From Prochlorococcus sp. AG-347-B23 (GTDB taxonomy: Bacteria > Cyanobacteriota > Cyanobacteriia > PCC-6307 > Cyanobiaceae), in NCBI GenBank assembly GCA_003281715.1, contig QCBE01000012.1, forward strand, positions 1 through 37,493: a stretch of 37,493 nucleotides of DNA, read 5' to 3'. The stretch's first letter is position 1; each line of letters starts with the position of its first letter. Both the position numbers and the translations under genes were made by a program. The notes beneath the pieces are model-generated. The model did not search any database. It saw only the letters and a program-made list of their open reading frames with translations, and was not told the DNA's origin. This document shows positions 25,632 through 35,400 of this stretch, in pieces.

Positions 25632-26530
25632 TTACAGACAAAACTGAGTGTAATAATCCACTATTTGGAAGAATATTGACTGCGATGGTTACTCCATTCA
25701 CTGAGAATGGAGATGTAGATTATGAATTAGCTATAAAACTTTCAAATTATCTTTTTCAGAACGGTTCCGATGGAATTGTGTTGTGCGGTACTACTGGAGA
25801 ATCTCCGACTCTTTCATGGGCGGAACAGCATGATTTATTTATTGCGGTAAAAGGATCTTTGGATGCAAGCTGTAAAGTAATAGTTGGTACTGGTAGCAAT
25901 TGTACAAGCGAAGCTGTGGAAGCTACAAAAAAAGCTTACGACTCTGGTGCCGACGGTGCTTTGGTCGTTGTTCCTTATTACAATAAGCCGCCTCAAGAAG
26001 GTCTTTATAAACATTTCAGTTCTATTGCTAAATCTGCAAAGGATTTGCCTCTTATGCTCTACAACATTCCTGGCAGGACTGGATGCAATTTATTACCTGA
26101 TACTGTGAAGAAACTTATGGATTTCTCAAATATTCTCAGTATTAAAGCTGCAAGCGGTAGAATAGAAGAAGTGACAGAACTAAGAGCTATTTGTGGCTCC
26201 AAACTCTCTGTATATAGTGGTGACGATTCATTGTTGCTTCCAATGTTATCTGTAGGTGCTGTAGGAGTAGTAAGTGTTGCAAGTCATTTAGTTGGATTGC
26301 AATTGAAAGAGATGATTCATTCTTTTCAAAGTGGAAAGGTTTCCAATGCTCTTGCTATTCATGAAAAACTTCAGCCTCTTTTCAAAGCACTCTTTATGAC
26401 TACTAATCCAATCCCAATTAAGGCTGCTTTGGAGCTATCGGGATGGGATGTAGGTAATCCTAGAAGTCCCTTGTCACCTTTAACCAATGACATGAAAAAG
26501 CAACTATCTTTTATCCTGAATTCCCTATAA
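25628..26530 (+). CDS. dapA: 4-hydroxy-tetrahydrodipicolinate synthase
   Basis: DapA condenses aspartate semialdehyde with pyruvate, committing carbon to diaminopimelate and lysine. The 300-residue TIM barrel shows GTTGESPTL (54-62), the catalytic tyrosine Y145 in [10 protein letters not shown] and the Schiff-base lysine K173 in SIKAASG, followed by [21 protein letters not shown]. It starts at ATG 25628 inside the end of asd. Its stop codon lies in the loop of a short terminator hairpin, so the asd-dapA unit appears to end here and rnj to be transcribed separately. Confidence 0.97.
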   Translation: MITDKTECNNPLFGRILTAMVTPFTENGDVDYELAIKLSNYLFQNGSDGIVLCGTTGESPTLSWAEQHDLFIAVKGSLDASCKVIVGTGSNCTSEAVEATKKAYDSGADGALVVVPYYNKPPQEGLYKHFSSIAKSAKDLPLMLYNIPGRTGCNLLPDTVKKLMDFSNILSIKAASGRIEEVTELRAICGSKLSVYSGDDSLLLPMLSVGAVGVVSVASHLVGLQLKEMIHSFQSGKVSNALAIHEKLQPLFKALFMTTNPIPIKAALELSGWDVGNPRSPLSPLTNDMKKQLSFILNSL

Positions 26531-26544
26531 TAGGGATTTTATTT
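26523..26544 (+). terminator. intrinsic terminator after asd-dapA
   Basis: CCCTA (26523-26527) pairs with TAGGG (26531-26535) around a TAA loop, followed by the T-rich ATTTTATTT. The loop is the dapA stop codon. The stem is short (5 bp plus a flanking T-A pair) but is the clearest terminator-like hairpin in the window. Confidence 0.55.
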
Positions 26545-26610
26545 AACTTGATAATTAAATTTAAATAAACCTTATTTGATTACAAGCAGGCCTTCATAAA
26601 TTTCAAAATT

Positions 26611-28596
26611 ATGCAATCAAGTACAAATTCAACTGTAAATAGATCTACTCATGATTCATCTAGATCTAAAAGTAATACGCCAGCTCTACGAGTAATACCT
26701 CTTGGAGGACTACATGAAATAGGAAAAAACACTTGCGTTTTTGAATATGGTGATGAATTAATGCTTGTTGATGCTGGCCTAGCTTTCCCATCTGATGGCA
26801 TGCATGGCGTAAACGTTGTTATGCCTGATACAACTTTTTTAAAAGAAAATCAAAGAAGAATAAAAGGAATGATAGTCACTCACGGGCATGAAGATCACAT
26901 TGGAGGTATTTCTCATCATCTAAAGCATTTTAATATTCCCATTATTTATGGCCCAAGATTGGCAATGTCAATGCTTAGAGGAAAAATGGAGGAAGCTGGA
27001 GTATCTGATAGAACAACTATACAGACAGTAAATCCAAGAGATGTTGTAAAAGTAGGACAACATTTTTCTGTTGAATTTATTCGAAATACCCATTCTATTT
27101 GCGATAGCTTTTCTCTAGCAGTTACAACACCTGTTGGCACAATTATTTTCACGGGAGATTTTAAGTTTGATCATATGCCAGTTGATGGAGAGCAATTTGA
27201 TATTGAAAGAATGGTGCATTACGGAGAGAAGGGTGTTTTATGCATGTTCAGTGATTCTACTAATGCCGAAGTTCCAGGTTTTTGTCCTTCTGAGAAGACT
27301 ATCTATCCCTCTTTAGAAAAACATATTGCAGAGGCAAAAGAACGAGTTATCCTTACCACTTTTGCTAGTTCTGTGCATAGAGTGACAATGATCTTAGAAT
27401 TGGCCATGAAACATGGAAGAAAGGTCGGTTTGTTAGGTAGATCGATGATAAATGTTATTGCTAAGGCAAGAGATATTGGTTATATGAAATGCCCAGATGA
27501 TTTGTTTGTTCCGATCAAGCAAATTAGAGATTTGCCAGATAGGGAGACCTTATTATTAATGACGGGTAGTCAAGGAGAACCCCTAGCAGCGTTAAGCAGA
27601 ATCTCTCGTGGTGAACATCAGCATGTTCGTCTTAAGACTACTGATACTGTAATATTTTCAGCCAGCCCAATTCCTGGTAATACTATTTCTGTTGTTAACA
27701 CAATAGATAGATTAATGAAACTCGGAGCAAAGGTTGTTTATGGAAAGGGTGAGAATATTCATGTTTCTGGTCATGGTTTTCAAGAAGATCAAAAGTTAAT
27801 GTTGGCACTCGCAAAACCTAAGTTTTTTGTTCCTGTTCATGGAGAACATAGAATGCTTGTTTGTCATGGGAAGAGTGCACAAACTATGGGGGTTCCAAAG
27901 GACAATATCTTAATTATTGAAAATGGAGATGTAGTTGAGTTAACACCTAATTCTATTCAAAAGGGTGATCCGGTAAAAGCTGGAGTTGAACTGCTTGATA
28001 ACTCACGAAACGGGATAGTAGATGCTCGAGTATTAAAGGAAAGGCAGCAATTAGCTGGGGATGGTGTAGTAACTGTTTTAGCTCCTATTAGTACAGATGG
28101 GAAGATGGTTGCGCCTCCCAGAGTTAATTTAAGAGGAGTTGTTACGACTGCAGAGCCAAGAAAAATGTCTATGTGGACGGAACGAGAAATAAGCTGGGTC
28201 TTAGAAAATAGATGGAAACAATTATCCAGACAAACTGGGCCGAATAATTTTGAGGTAGATTGGATTGGTGTACAAAGAGAAATTGAAAATGGTTTATCGA
28301 GAAGAATGAGAAGAGAATTACAAGTTGAACCACTCATTTTGTGTTTAGTTCAACCTGCTCCAAGTGGAACTCGTGCTTATATTCCAAAGATTACCGAAGA
28401 GCAAAATTTCTCCAATAGAAATAGAAATAATAATAATTTCCATAAGAAATCAAACAATAATCATCCTAATAGTTCAAATAACCCACAAAATACCCAAAAA
28501 AGTCCAAAAGTTTCACAGAATCCATCAGCTGAGACTGCTACTGAAGATTCATTTGAAGGTAGAACAAGAAGAAGAAGATCTGCTGTAACATCCTAA
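26611..28596 (+). CDS. rnj: ribonuclease J
   Basis: RNase J is a metallo-beta-lactamase/beta-CASP endo- and 5'-3' exoribonuclease for rRNA and mRNA processing; cyanobacteria use it alongside RNase E. The metal-binding motif HGHEDHIGG starts at residue 91 after the core opening VIPLGGLHEIGKN (28-40). Further motifs include FTGDFKFD, FSDSTNAEVPG, the beta-CASP block and FVPVHGEHRML near residue 410. Total length is 661, longer than the compact family because of two disordered additions. The first is a Ser/Thr/Asn-rich N-terminus of about 22 residues. The second is a C-terminal tail from about residue 597, rich in Asn and ending GRTRRRRSAVTS (650-661). That basic ending resembles the peptide that ties cyanobacterial RNase E to PNPase. 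The stop overlaps that of tilS by 4 nt. Confidence 0.95.
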   Translation: MQSSTNSTVNRSTHDSSRSKSNTPALRVIPLGGLHEIGKNTCVFEYGDELMLVDAGLAFPSDGMHGVNVVMPDTTFLKENQRRIKGMIVTHGHEDHIGGISHHLKHFNIPIIYGPRLAMSMLRGKMEEAGVSDRTTIQTVNPRDVVKVGQHFSVEFIRNTHSICDSFSLAVTTPVGTIIFTGDFKFDHMPVDGEQFDIERMVHYGEKGVLCMFSDSTNAEVPGFCPSEKTIYPSLEKHIAEAKERVILTTFASSVHRVTMILELAMKHGRKVGLLGRSMINVIAKARDIGYMKCPDDLFVPIKQIRDLPDRETLLLMTGSQGEPLAALSRISRGEHQHVRLKTTDTVIFSASPIPGNTISVVNTIDRLMKLGAKVVYGKGENIHVSGHGFQEDQKLMLALAKPKFFVPVHGEHRMLVCHGKSAQTMGVPKDNILIIENGDVVELTPNSIQKGDPVKAGVELLDNSRNGIVDARVLKERQQLAGDGVVTVLAPISTDGKMVAPPRVNLRGVVTTAEPRKMSMWTEREISWVLENRWKQLSRQTGPNNFEVDWIGVQREIENGLSRRMRRELQVEPLILCLVQPAPSGTRAYIPKITEEQNFSNRNRNNNNFHKKSNNNHPNSSNNPQNTQKSPKVSQNPSAETATEDSFEGRTRRRRSAVTS

Positions 28597-29603
28597 CTTT
28601 TTTCAAAATTTATATAGTTTTTATCCCAAACAATTTTTAAAAACTCTTGCAGATTAATTTTACCTTTATTTTTTTCATAAATTGAGGTTGCTAATTTTGT
28701 CAGATTTTTAGAACTACATTGCTTTGCAGATATTTCTTTTAAAAATCTATTTAAAATTGTGCACCTCGCTTCAATACACATACCATTTAGGAGATTCCTA
28801 TTAATACCTTTAACATCTTTACAATATAAATACGCTAGTTCACTAAGATCATTACGTTCATTATTGTATTTGCTCATTTTTTGGGAAAAATTATTTATCC
28901 TTTCAGAACAACCAGGATAGATGACTTCTAAGGTAGGAATAATTTTTTTTCTTACTAAATTTCTTTTTAATTTAAGATCTGAATTTGTAGGATCTTCCCA
29001 GACTGGGATCTTCATATCATTGCAAAATTGTTTTGTATCTGCCCTACTGAAAATTAATATTGGTCTTATTAAATAAATTTGATTTTCTATTAATCTTTTA
29101 CTCTCAATAGTACTCAGACCTGCAAAATTGCTGCCTCTAGATAAATTGAGGATAAATGTTTCTGCATTATCACTACTCGTGTGACCAGTTAACAAATAAA
29201 TATTATGTTTTTGCCGGTTTTTATTTAATAAAGTTTTGGCTTTTTCACATAATTTTTTATATCTCCATTCTCGTGCTTTTTCTTCTGAAGAAATAGTTTC
29301 TTTATTTGCTTGATCAAAAGAGAATGAAATATTTTTATCTTCGCAATAATCTTTTAATTCAAGAGCATATAGTGATGATTTTTCGTGCCACTGATGATCA
29401 CCATGCCAAACACTAATAGACCAATTATGTAGTTTTTGTAGGTCATTAATTAGGGTTAATAAGGTCATTGAGTCTTGCCCCCCGGAAACACTTATTAAAA
29501 TATTGGATCCTTTGGGAATTAATATTTTTTTAGTAAGAATCTCTTTATGAAGCTGATGATGCCATGATGACCAATTTTTCTGAGTTAATTTTTTATCAGT
29601 CAT
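28593..29603 (-). CDS. tilS: tRNA(Ile)-lysidine synthase
   Basis: TilS adds lysine to C34 of the tRNA that reads AUA, turning it from a Met-like into an Ile tRNA; this matters in an AT-rich genome where ATA codons are frequent. The PP-loop ATPase motif SGGQDSMTLL is at residues 40-49, with the later signatures GDHQWHEKS, GHTSSDNAETFILNLSRGS and WEDPTNSDLKLKRNLVRKKI. At 336 residues it is the short form with the catalytic domain and a helical C-terminal part. Unlike the E. coli enzyme it has little beyond that. The start is ATG 29603. It is convergent with rnj and divergent from the DUF561 gene. Confidence 0.95.
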   Translation of the reverse strand: MTDKKLTQKNWSSWHHQLHKEILTKKILIPKGSNILISVSGGQDSMTLLTLINDLQKLHNWSISVWHGDHQWHEKSSLYALELKDYCEDKNISFSFDQANKETISSEEKAREWRYKKLCEKAKTLLNKNRQKHNIYLLTGHTSSDNAETFILNLSRGSNFAGLSTIESKRLIENQIYLIRPILIFSRADTKQFCNDMKIPVWEDPTNSDLKLKRNLVRKKIIPTLEVIYPGCSERINNFSQKMSKYNNERNDLSELAYLYCKDVKGINRNLLNGMCIEARCTILNRFLKEISAKQCSSKNLTKLATSIYEKNKGKINLQEFLKIVWDKNYINFEKS

Positions 29604-29622
29604 TTTGTGTTGCTCAGATAAT

Positions 29623-29655
29623 ATTTTTTAAAAAATGCACTGTTTTACTAAAACA
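29623..29655. promoter_or_regulatory. palindromes in the tilS/DUF561 divergent gap
   Basis: Two inverted repeats lie in the 85-nt spacer. ATTTTTTAAAAAAT (29623-29636) is a fully self-complementary AT tract. TGTTTTA-C-TAAAACA (29641-29655) has perfect 7-bp arms about one base. The second has the form of an operator for a dimeric protein and lies between the two start codons; no known cyanobacterial consensus fits it. The AT tract could equally be part of promoter melting regions. Confidence 0.3.
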
Positions 29656-29688
29656 ATGTCACAATCGAGTAATAAATTCATTAAGTAA

Positions 29689-30465
29689 ATGAGTCTGATT
29701 AATCTTTTGCCACAAAAAATCAAAGAAGAGTTAAGTAGTAAATCCTTACTCAAAGTTATTTCGGGATTGAATAATTTCGATCTTCAATCTGTGAAAATAA
29801 TTGTTGAGGCTGCTTCATTAGGAGGGGCAGATCTTGTCGATATTGCTTGTAAACCTGAACTAGTTGATTTAGCACTTAAGAATTCAACACTACCCGTTTG
29901 TGTTAGTTCAGTAGTGCCTCAATCTTTTCAAGATTCTGTAAAAGCAGGAGCATCATTAATTGAAATAGGAAATTACGATACTTTTTATGAAAAAGGCATT
30001 AATTTTTCAGATAAAAAAGTTTTAAATATTACAAAAGAGACGAGGGATTTATTGCCTAATGTTCCTTTATCAGTAACTGTTCCTCATACGATGCCTATTG
30101 ATAAACAAGTTGATCTTGCTATAAAGCTAGTGGAAGAAGGTGTTGACATTATTCAAACAGAAGGTGGCACCAGTTCTACACCTTACTCTTCAGGAATTCA
30201 AGGCCTTCTTGAAAAATCAGTACCAACTCTTGCAGCTACCTATGCTATTAATCAAGAATTTAAGAAACAATCTCTGAATATACCAATCATGAGTGCCTCT
30301 GGATTAAGCCAAGTAACTTGTCCACTAGCAATATCCTCTGGAGCTTCAGCAGTTGGCGTTGGATCTGTAGTTAATAAATTAGATGATTTAATATCGATGA
30401 TTGCGGTTGTTAGGGGCTTAAAAGAATCTTTGAAAAATTCAATAATTAGAGAAAAAATTTCTTAG
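29689..30465 (+). CDS. DUF561 / Ycf23-family protein
   Basis: The 258-residue protein belongs to the DUF561 family, called Ycf23 in red-algal plastids and conserved in cyanobacteria; its function is unknown. The sequence reads as a TIM-barrel-like alpha/beta protein. The phrases are [21 protein letters not shown] (about 21-41), [76 protein letters not shown] and the glycine-rich ending [17 protein letters not shown], which suggests a phosphate-binding site. No signal or membrane segment is present. The start is ATG 29689. uvrB follows 25 nt later on the same strand, so the two may be co-transcribed. Confidence 0.85.
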   Translation: MSLINLLPQKIKEELSSKSLLKVISGLNNFDLQSVKIIVEAASLGGADLVDIACKPELVDLALKNSTLPVCVSSVVPQSFQDSVKAGASLIEIGNYDTFYEKGINFSDKKVLNITKETRDLLPNVPLSVTVPHTMPIDKQVDLAIKLVEEGVDIIQTEGGTSSTPYSSGIQGLLEKSVPTLAATYAINQEFKKQSLNIPIMSASGLSQVTCPLAISSGASAVGVGSVVNKLDDLISMIAVVRGLKESLKNSIIREKIS

Positions 30466-30490
30466 TATAGCAATACCATTTTTTACTAGG

Positions 30491-32533
30491 TTGATGACCA
30501 ACTATAAGCTTCAAGCTCCTTACGAACCAAATGGAGATCAACCAGAAGCTATTAAGAAATTAGTTAAAGGTGTCAATACTGGTAAAGAGTTTCAGACCCT
30601 TTTAGGGGCTACTGGAACTGGTAAAACATTTACTATTGCGAATGTAATTCAACAAACAGGCAGACCAGCACTTGTATTAGCCCATAACAAAACGTTAGCT
30701 GCACAACTATGTAATGAATTAAGGGAATTTTTTCCAAAAAATGCTGTTGAGTACTTCATTTCTTACTACGATTATTATCAACCTGAAGCTTATGTACCCG
30801 TCAGTGATACTTACATAGCTAAAACGGCTTCAATTAATGAAGAAATAGATATGCTTAGGCATTCTGCAACACGTTCATTATTTGAGAGAAAAGATGTAAT
30901 TGTTGTAGCCTCAATAAGTTGTATTTATGGTCTTGGTATACCGAGTGAGTATTTAAAAGCTGCAGTTAAATTTGAAGTGGGAAAATCAATAAATCTACGT
31001 TCTTCTTTGAGGTCTCTCGTTGAAAATCAATATACTAGAAATGATATTGAGATTACTAGAGGTAGATTCAGAATTAAAGGTGATGTTTTAGAAATCGGTC
31101 CAGCTTATGAGGATAGATTAATTAGAATCGAATTATTTGGTGATGAAGTCGAAGCTATTAGATATGTTGACCCTACTACAGGAGAAATACTTGAAAGTTT
31201 GGAACAAGTTAGCGTTTACCCAGCAAAGCATTTTGTGACCCCAAAAGAGAGACTCGAGTGTGCAATAAGTGCAATTAGAAGTGAATTAAAAACTCAACTA
31301 GATAAATTTACATACGAAGGAAAATTATTAGAGGCTCAACGTCTAGAACAACGCACAAAATATGATTTAGAAATGCTCAAAGAGGTTGGTTATTGTAATG
31401 GAGTGGAGAATTATGCTCGTCATTTATCAGGCAGGGAGGAAGGTTCACCGCCAGAATGCTTAATAGATTACTTTCCCAAAGATTGGTTGTTGGTAGTTGA
31501 TGAGAGTCATGTAACATGTCCTCAACTTCATGCGATGTACAACGGCGATCAATCTAGAAAAAAAGTTTTAATAGATCATGGTTTTAGATTGCCCAGTGCC
31601 GCAGATAATAGACCTTTAAAATGTGAAGAGTTTTGGGAAAAATCAAAACAGACATTATTTATAAGCGCAACTCCGGGTCAATGGGAACTAGATCAATGTG
31701 ATGGTGAATTTATTGAGCAAGTTATAAGACCAACTGGGGTATTAGATCCTGTAATTGATGTAAGACCTAGTGAGGGCCAAATAGAAGATCTCTTATCTGA
31801 AATAAGAATTAGAGCTGAAAAGAATCAACGAGTGCTAGTTACAACACTTACTAAGAGAATGGCTGAAGATCTAACTGATTTTTTATCTGAAAATAAAGTA
31901 AGAGTTAGATATTTGCATTCCGAAATCCATTCAATTGAAAGAATTGAAATTATTCAAGACCTCAGAATGGGCGAATATGATGTTTTGGTAGGGGTTAATT
32001 TATTAAGAGAGGGACTAGATCTTCCTGAAGTATCCTTAGTTGCTATTTTAGATGCTGATAAAGAAGGTTTTCTCAGGGCTGAAAGGTCATTGATTCAAAC
32101 AATAGGAAGAGCTGCAAGACATGTTGAAGGTGTTGCCTTGCTTTATGCAGATAACTTCACTGATTCAATGAAAAGAGCAATATCTGAAACTGAAAGAAGA
32201 AGAACTATTCAAAAAAAATATAACCAAGTCAATGGTATTACTCCAAAACCTGCAGGCAAAAAAATAGAAAATTCAATATTATCTTTTCTAGAACTTTCCA
32301 GAAAGCTAGATGCTGGTGGTTTATCTAAAGATTTAATAAATATAGTTAATAACAAAACTGACGCAATTCTCAGTTCCAGTGATAATCAATGTTTGCTTGA
32401 AGAATTGCCTGACTTAATAGAAAAGTTAGAAATTAAAATGAAAGATGCTGCAAAAGAGTTGAATTTTGAAGAAGCAGCAAATTTGAGGGATAGAATCAAA
32501 AAATTAAGACAAAAATTGGCAAGAAATAATTAA
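30491..32533 (+). CDS. uvrB: excinuclease ABC subunit UvrB
   Basis: UvrB is the damage-verification helicase-like core of nucleotide excision repair, important for UV lesions in surface-dwelling phototrophs. Motifs in order are Walker A GATGTGKT (39-46), the damage-clamping beta-hairpin [12 protein letters not shown] (91-102), [15 protein letters not shown] block ([16 protein letters not shown]), the DESH box (about 337), LISATPG-type motif ([10 protein letters not shown]), [22 protein letters not shown] and QTIGRAARH. The C-terminal UVR domain that binds UvrC is intact ([20 protein letters not shown]). Two starts are adjacent, TTG 30491 and ATG 30494; the ATG is more likely, giving 679 residues. 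Confidence 0.97.
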   Translation: MMTNYKLQAPYEPNGDQPEAIKKLVKGVNTGKEFQTLLGATGTGKTFTIANVIQQTGRPALVLAHNKTLAAQLCNELREFFPKNAVEYFISYYDYYQPEAYVPVSDTYIAKTASINEEIDMLRHSATRSLFERKDVIVVASISCIYGLGIPSEYLKAAVKFEVGKSINLRSSLRSLVENQYTRNDIEITRGRFRIKGDVLEIGPAYEDRLIRIELFGDEVEAIRYVDPTTGEILESLEQVSVYPAKHFVTPKERLECAISAIRSELKTQLDKFTYEGKLLEAQRLEQRTKYDLEMLKEVGYCNGVENYARHLSGREEGSPPECLIDYFPKDWLLVVDESHVTCPQLHAMYNGDQSRKKVLIDHGFRLPSAADNRPLKCEEFWEKSKQTLFISATPGQWELDQCDGEFIEQVIRPTGVLDPVIDVRPSEGQIEDLLSEIRIRAEKNQRVLVTTLTKRMAEDLTDFLSENKVRVRYLHSEIHSIERIEIIQDLRMGEYDVLVGVNLLREGLDLPEVSLVAILDADKEGFLRAERSLIQTIGRAARHVEGVALLYADNFTDSMKRAISETERRRTIQKKYNQVNGITPKPAGKKIENSILSFLELSRKLDAGGLSKDLINIVNNKTDAILSSSDNQCLLEELPDLIEKLEIKMKDAAKELNFEEAANLRDRIKKLRQKLARNN

Positions 32534-32540
32534 AAAGAAC

Positions 32541-34301
32541 TTATTTTTCTAATTCGAAATGATTATGAATAGCATTAACTGCTTTGTCACAATCTTTTTC
32601 TAAGACAATACATGAAGTCCTGATTTCACTAGTAGCAATCATTTCAATATTGATATTTTGGTCAGCCAATGCTCTAAATATTTTTCCAGCTGTTCCAACC
32701 TTAAATGCCATTCCCGCTCCTACTGTACTTACTTTGGCTATAGCAGGGCCATCTTCAATGTATGATCCGGGTAATTTTTTTGTTAAAGCCTCAAAAACTA
32801 ATTTAGCTTTTTCTCTATCTTGTTTATTCATTGTAAGACTAATATCCTTAGTTTTCAAAGAGGAAATTCTTTCAGACTGAACGATAGTATCGATAAGTAA
32901 ATTATTTTCAGCTAATGCTAAACATATCGATGCTGCTACACCTGGACGATCAGGCAGTTTTCGAAAACTTACTTGAACTTGGTTTTTATCTAATGCAATT
33001 CCTCTTACTTCAGGTTGATCTTGTTTTTCATTGATTGGATTAACAAATATTTGTGTATCGGATAACTTAAATTTCTCAGCAACAAATCTAATAGCTTTTG
33101 GTATATTATTGATTTCAATTACACAGCTGACTTTAATTTCACTAGTAGCTATTAACCTGACATTTATATTTGCTTTAGATAAAGTATCAAATAAATCAGC
33201 TGAAACACTTGGTCTGCCCATAATGCCTGCTCCTTGAATACTTAATTTAGTCATGTTTGTTTTTAAGTTATATTCTCCTCCTAATTGACTAGTTATAAGT
33301 TCACATTGTTCTGCAGTCTTTTTAACTTCTAATTCACTAACAGTAAATGTAATATCGTTTTTATTTCCATCATTTGTCGCTTGTATTATTAAATCTACAC
33401 TAATACTTGCTTCCGAAAGTTTTTCAAATATTTGTGCAGCAATCCCAGGCCTATCAGGAATATTTGAGAGACTGAATACTGCTTGGTTTTCTAATACCTC
33501 AAGACTATTGACTGTTTTTGTTAATTCTAAGCTTCCTCTTTTTAACGGGAGAGGTTGGATTTGACTTTCTAGGAGAGTACCTCTTGCGTCACTTTGGCTT
33601 GATTTGACACACAATTTAATTCCATAATTGCGAGCAATTTCTACTGCTCTTGGATGCAGAACTGAAGCACCGACACTTGCAAGTTCAAGCATTTCCTCGC
33701 AGCTAATTTTATCTAAGAGTTTTGCATTAGGAACAATTCTTGGATCAGTAGTAAGAACTCCTGGAACGTCTGTATAAATTTCGCACGTCTCAGCTCCTAA
33801 AGCTGTTGATAAAGCCACTGCGGAAGTATCTGAACCACCTCTACCCAAAGTTGTAATTTCCATTGACCCTGTATGGCTTAATGTTGTTCCTTGAAATCCA
33901 GCCACTACAACTACAAAACCCTGATTTATATAATTTTGGATCCTTTCTGTTTTAATATCCAGAATTCTCGCTTTCCCGTGAATTGATTCAGTAATAATTC
34001 CAACCTGGCTACCGGTCATTGAAATTGCCGATATTCCGTATTCGTTTAATGCCATTGAGAGAAGAGCTATGGTTACTTGCTCTCCAGTTGAGAGAAGCAT
34101 ATCCAATTCTCTTCGATTAGGATTTTTACTAATTGATTCCGCTAAACAATTTAAATCATCTGTAGTTTGCCCCATTGCAGAGACAACTACGACAATTTCA
34201 TTTCCTGCTTCTTTACTTTGACAGATGCTACTTGCAATATTTTTAATTTTTTTAATATCACCTACAGAAGTACCGCCAAATTTTTTTACTAGTAAAGCCA
34301 T
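32541..34301 (-). CDS. lysC: aspartate kinase with four ACT domains
   Basis: Aspartate kinase phosphorylates aspartate, the entry to the lysine, threonine and methionine pathway. The kinase domain begins KKFGGTSVGD (6-15), with TGEQVTIALLSMAL, TTLGRGGSDTSAVALS and EIYTDVPGVLTTDPRIV. After about residue 260 come four ACT-type regulatory modules in two pairs, recognisable from the paired phrases IPDRPGIAAQIF / GAGIMGRPSVSADLF and LPDRPGVAASIC / GAGMAFKVGTAGKIF. At 586 residues this is the long cyanobacterial form; most bacterial single enzymes have two ACT domains. ACT duplication implies control by lysine and threonine, though the effectors cannot be read from sequence. It ends 7 nt from the convergent uvrB stop. 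Confidence 0.97.
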   Translation of the reverse strand: MALLVKKFGGTSVGDIKKIKNIASSICQSKEAGNEIVVVVSAMGQTTDDLNCLAESISKNPNRRELDMLLSTGEQVTIALLSMALNEYGISAISMTGSQVGIITESIHGKARILDIKTERIQNYINQGFVVVVAGFQGTTLSHTGSMEITTLGRGGSDTSAVALSTALGAETCEIYTDVPGVLTTDPRIVPNAKLLDKISCEEMLELASVGASVLHPRAVEIARNYGIKLCVKSSQSDARGTLLESQIQPLPLKRGSLELTKTVNSLEVLENQAVFSLSNIPDRPGIAAQIFEKLSEASISVDLIIQATNDGNKNDITFTVSELEVKKTAEQCELITSQLGGEYNLKTNMTKLSIQGAGIMGRPSVSADLFDTLSKANINVRLIATSEIKVSCVIEINNIPKAIRFVAEKFKLSDTQIFVNPINEKQDQPEVRGIALDKNQVQVSFRKLPDRPGVAASICLALAENNLLIDTIVQSERISSLKTKDISLTMNKQDREKAKLVFEALTKKLPGSYIEDGPAIAKVSTVGAGMAFKVGTAGKIFRALADQNINIEMIATSEIRTSCIVLEKDCDKAVNAIHNHFELEK

Positions 34302-34340
34302 ATCTAAATCATAATGTAAATTCTTAAACTTATAATTTGG

Positions 34341-35342
34341 TTAACTTAAATTTATTAATTTCTCTGTAAAAACATTTATAGGATTATTACCTTGTTTTAG
34401 TAATGATTCAATATCTAGTAAGTTACTCATCAAATTAATTAAATATTCTTGAGATAGATTTTTGACTTTTCTTCGAATAAAAAAAATTCTTTTTGGATTA
34501 GAAATGCCTGCTAGATTACAAATCTTTTCTGCATTATCGTTACCTGAATTAACTGATAATTTTATAATGGTATGAATTCTTATTTGACTAATTAAACCTG
34601 CATTTAGTCTTAAAGCAGGTTCTCCTTTCTGTAAAGAATAATTTATTTCAATGAGGCTTTCATAAATATTTTTTTGTAATAGAAGATCAATGATTTTGAA
34701 AATATTGGATTGATGATCACTAAATATTTTTTTTACATCAATACTTTTAAGAAAAAGTTGTGAATTCGAATCACTTGATATTGCAGAAAGGTATGTTTTT
34801 GCTTTAGCTAATTCATTTATTAGCTTAAAGTTATCATTACCAACTGAATCAATTATTAAATCAGCTGCATTTTTATCAATTTTGATATTCATTTCATTTG
34901 CTGCATCTTCTAAAAATCTTTTTTGTCCTTCATAGTCCCAGATTTCTGGTAAAGAAAATGACTTTTCTTTAGCTAAATTATTTTTGATAAGTTTTTGTAA
35001 AAATTTAGTACTTTTTAGTCTTGAGTCTGGTTTTTTTGTATTTTGTAAAATGAAATAAGTATTTTGAGGTATATTGTCATGAATTTTTTCAAATTTAGTT
35101 CTTAGATCCTCATTTTTAGCAGTAAAAATTGGATTATTTTTCAATGTAACTATTCTGTATCCCTCTCCAAAAGGAGGTGTAAGAACTTCATCAAAAGCTT
35201 TATTGACTTGCTCATCATCATCTCCATTTAAATTTGTTACGTTTATTTCTTTCCATTCTTTGGATACTTCCTTATCAATTAATTTTTGAATAAATGTATT
35301 TTGAGCATTTAAATCATTACCCCATAATATTTGTATTGGCAT
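34341..35342 (-). CDS. holA: DNA polymerase III subunit delta
   Basis: HolA is the wrench subunit of the clamp loader that opens the sliding clamp. It is poorly conserved in sequence. The assignment rests on the N-terminal phrase MPIQILWGNDLNAQNTFIQK (the degenerate ATPase opening), TPPFGEGYRIVTLKNNPIF, the ILQNTKKPDSRLKSTKFLQK segment and the C-terminal collar pattern with GEPALRLNAGLISQIRIHTI and SQEYLINLMSNLLDIE. The length of 333 is typical. It is upstream of lysC (39-nt gap) and divergent from cobH. The gamma/tau partner dnaX is at 19071-20828. Confidence 0.85.
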   Translation of the reverse strand: MPIQILWGNDLNAQNTFIQKLIDKEVSKEWKEINVTNLNGDDDEQVNKAFDEVLTPPFGEGYRIVTLKNNPIFTAKNEDLRTKFEKIHDNIPQNTYFILQNTKKPDSRLKSTKFLQKLIKNNLAKEKSFSLPEIWDYEGQKRFLEDAANEMNIKIDKNAADLIIDSVGNDNFKLINELAKAKTYLSAISSDSNSQLFLKSIDVKKIFSDHQSNIFKIIDLLLQKNIYESLIEINYSLQKGEPALRLNAGLISQIRIHTIIKLSVNSGNDNAEKICNLAGISNPKRIFFIRRKVKNLSQEYLINLMSNLLDIESLLKQGNNPINVFTEKLINLS

Positions 35343-35400
35343 AATAGCTCAATAAAAACCATATATTAACTATGATTACTTCTAACACAAATTAAATTTA

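Noticed and set aside
27957..28337. 126-codon open frame antisense to rnj
   Set aside because: It lies over conserved RNase J coding sequence, with no ribosome site or family resemblance.
28410..28500. AAT/AAC-rich repeats as a possible CRISPR or intergenic repeat
   Set aside because: They are codons of the Asn-rich RNase J tail, irregular and without spacers.
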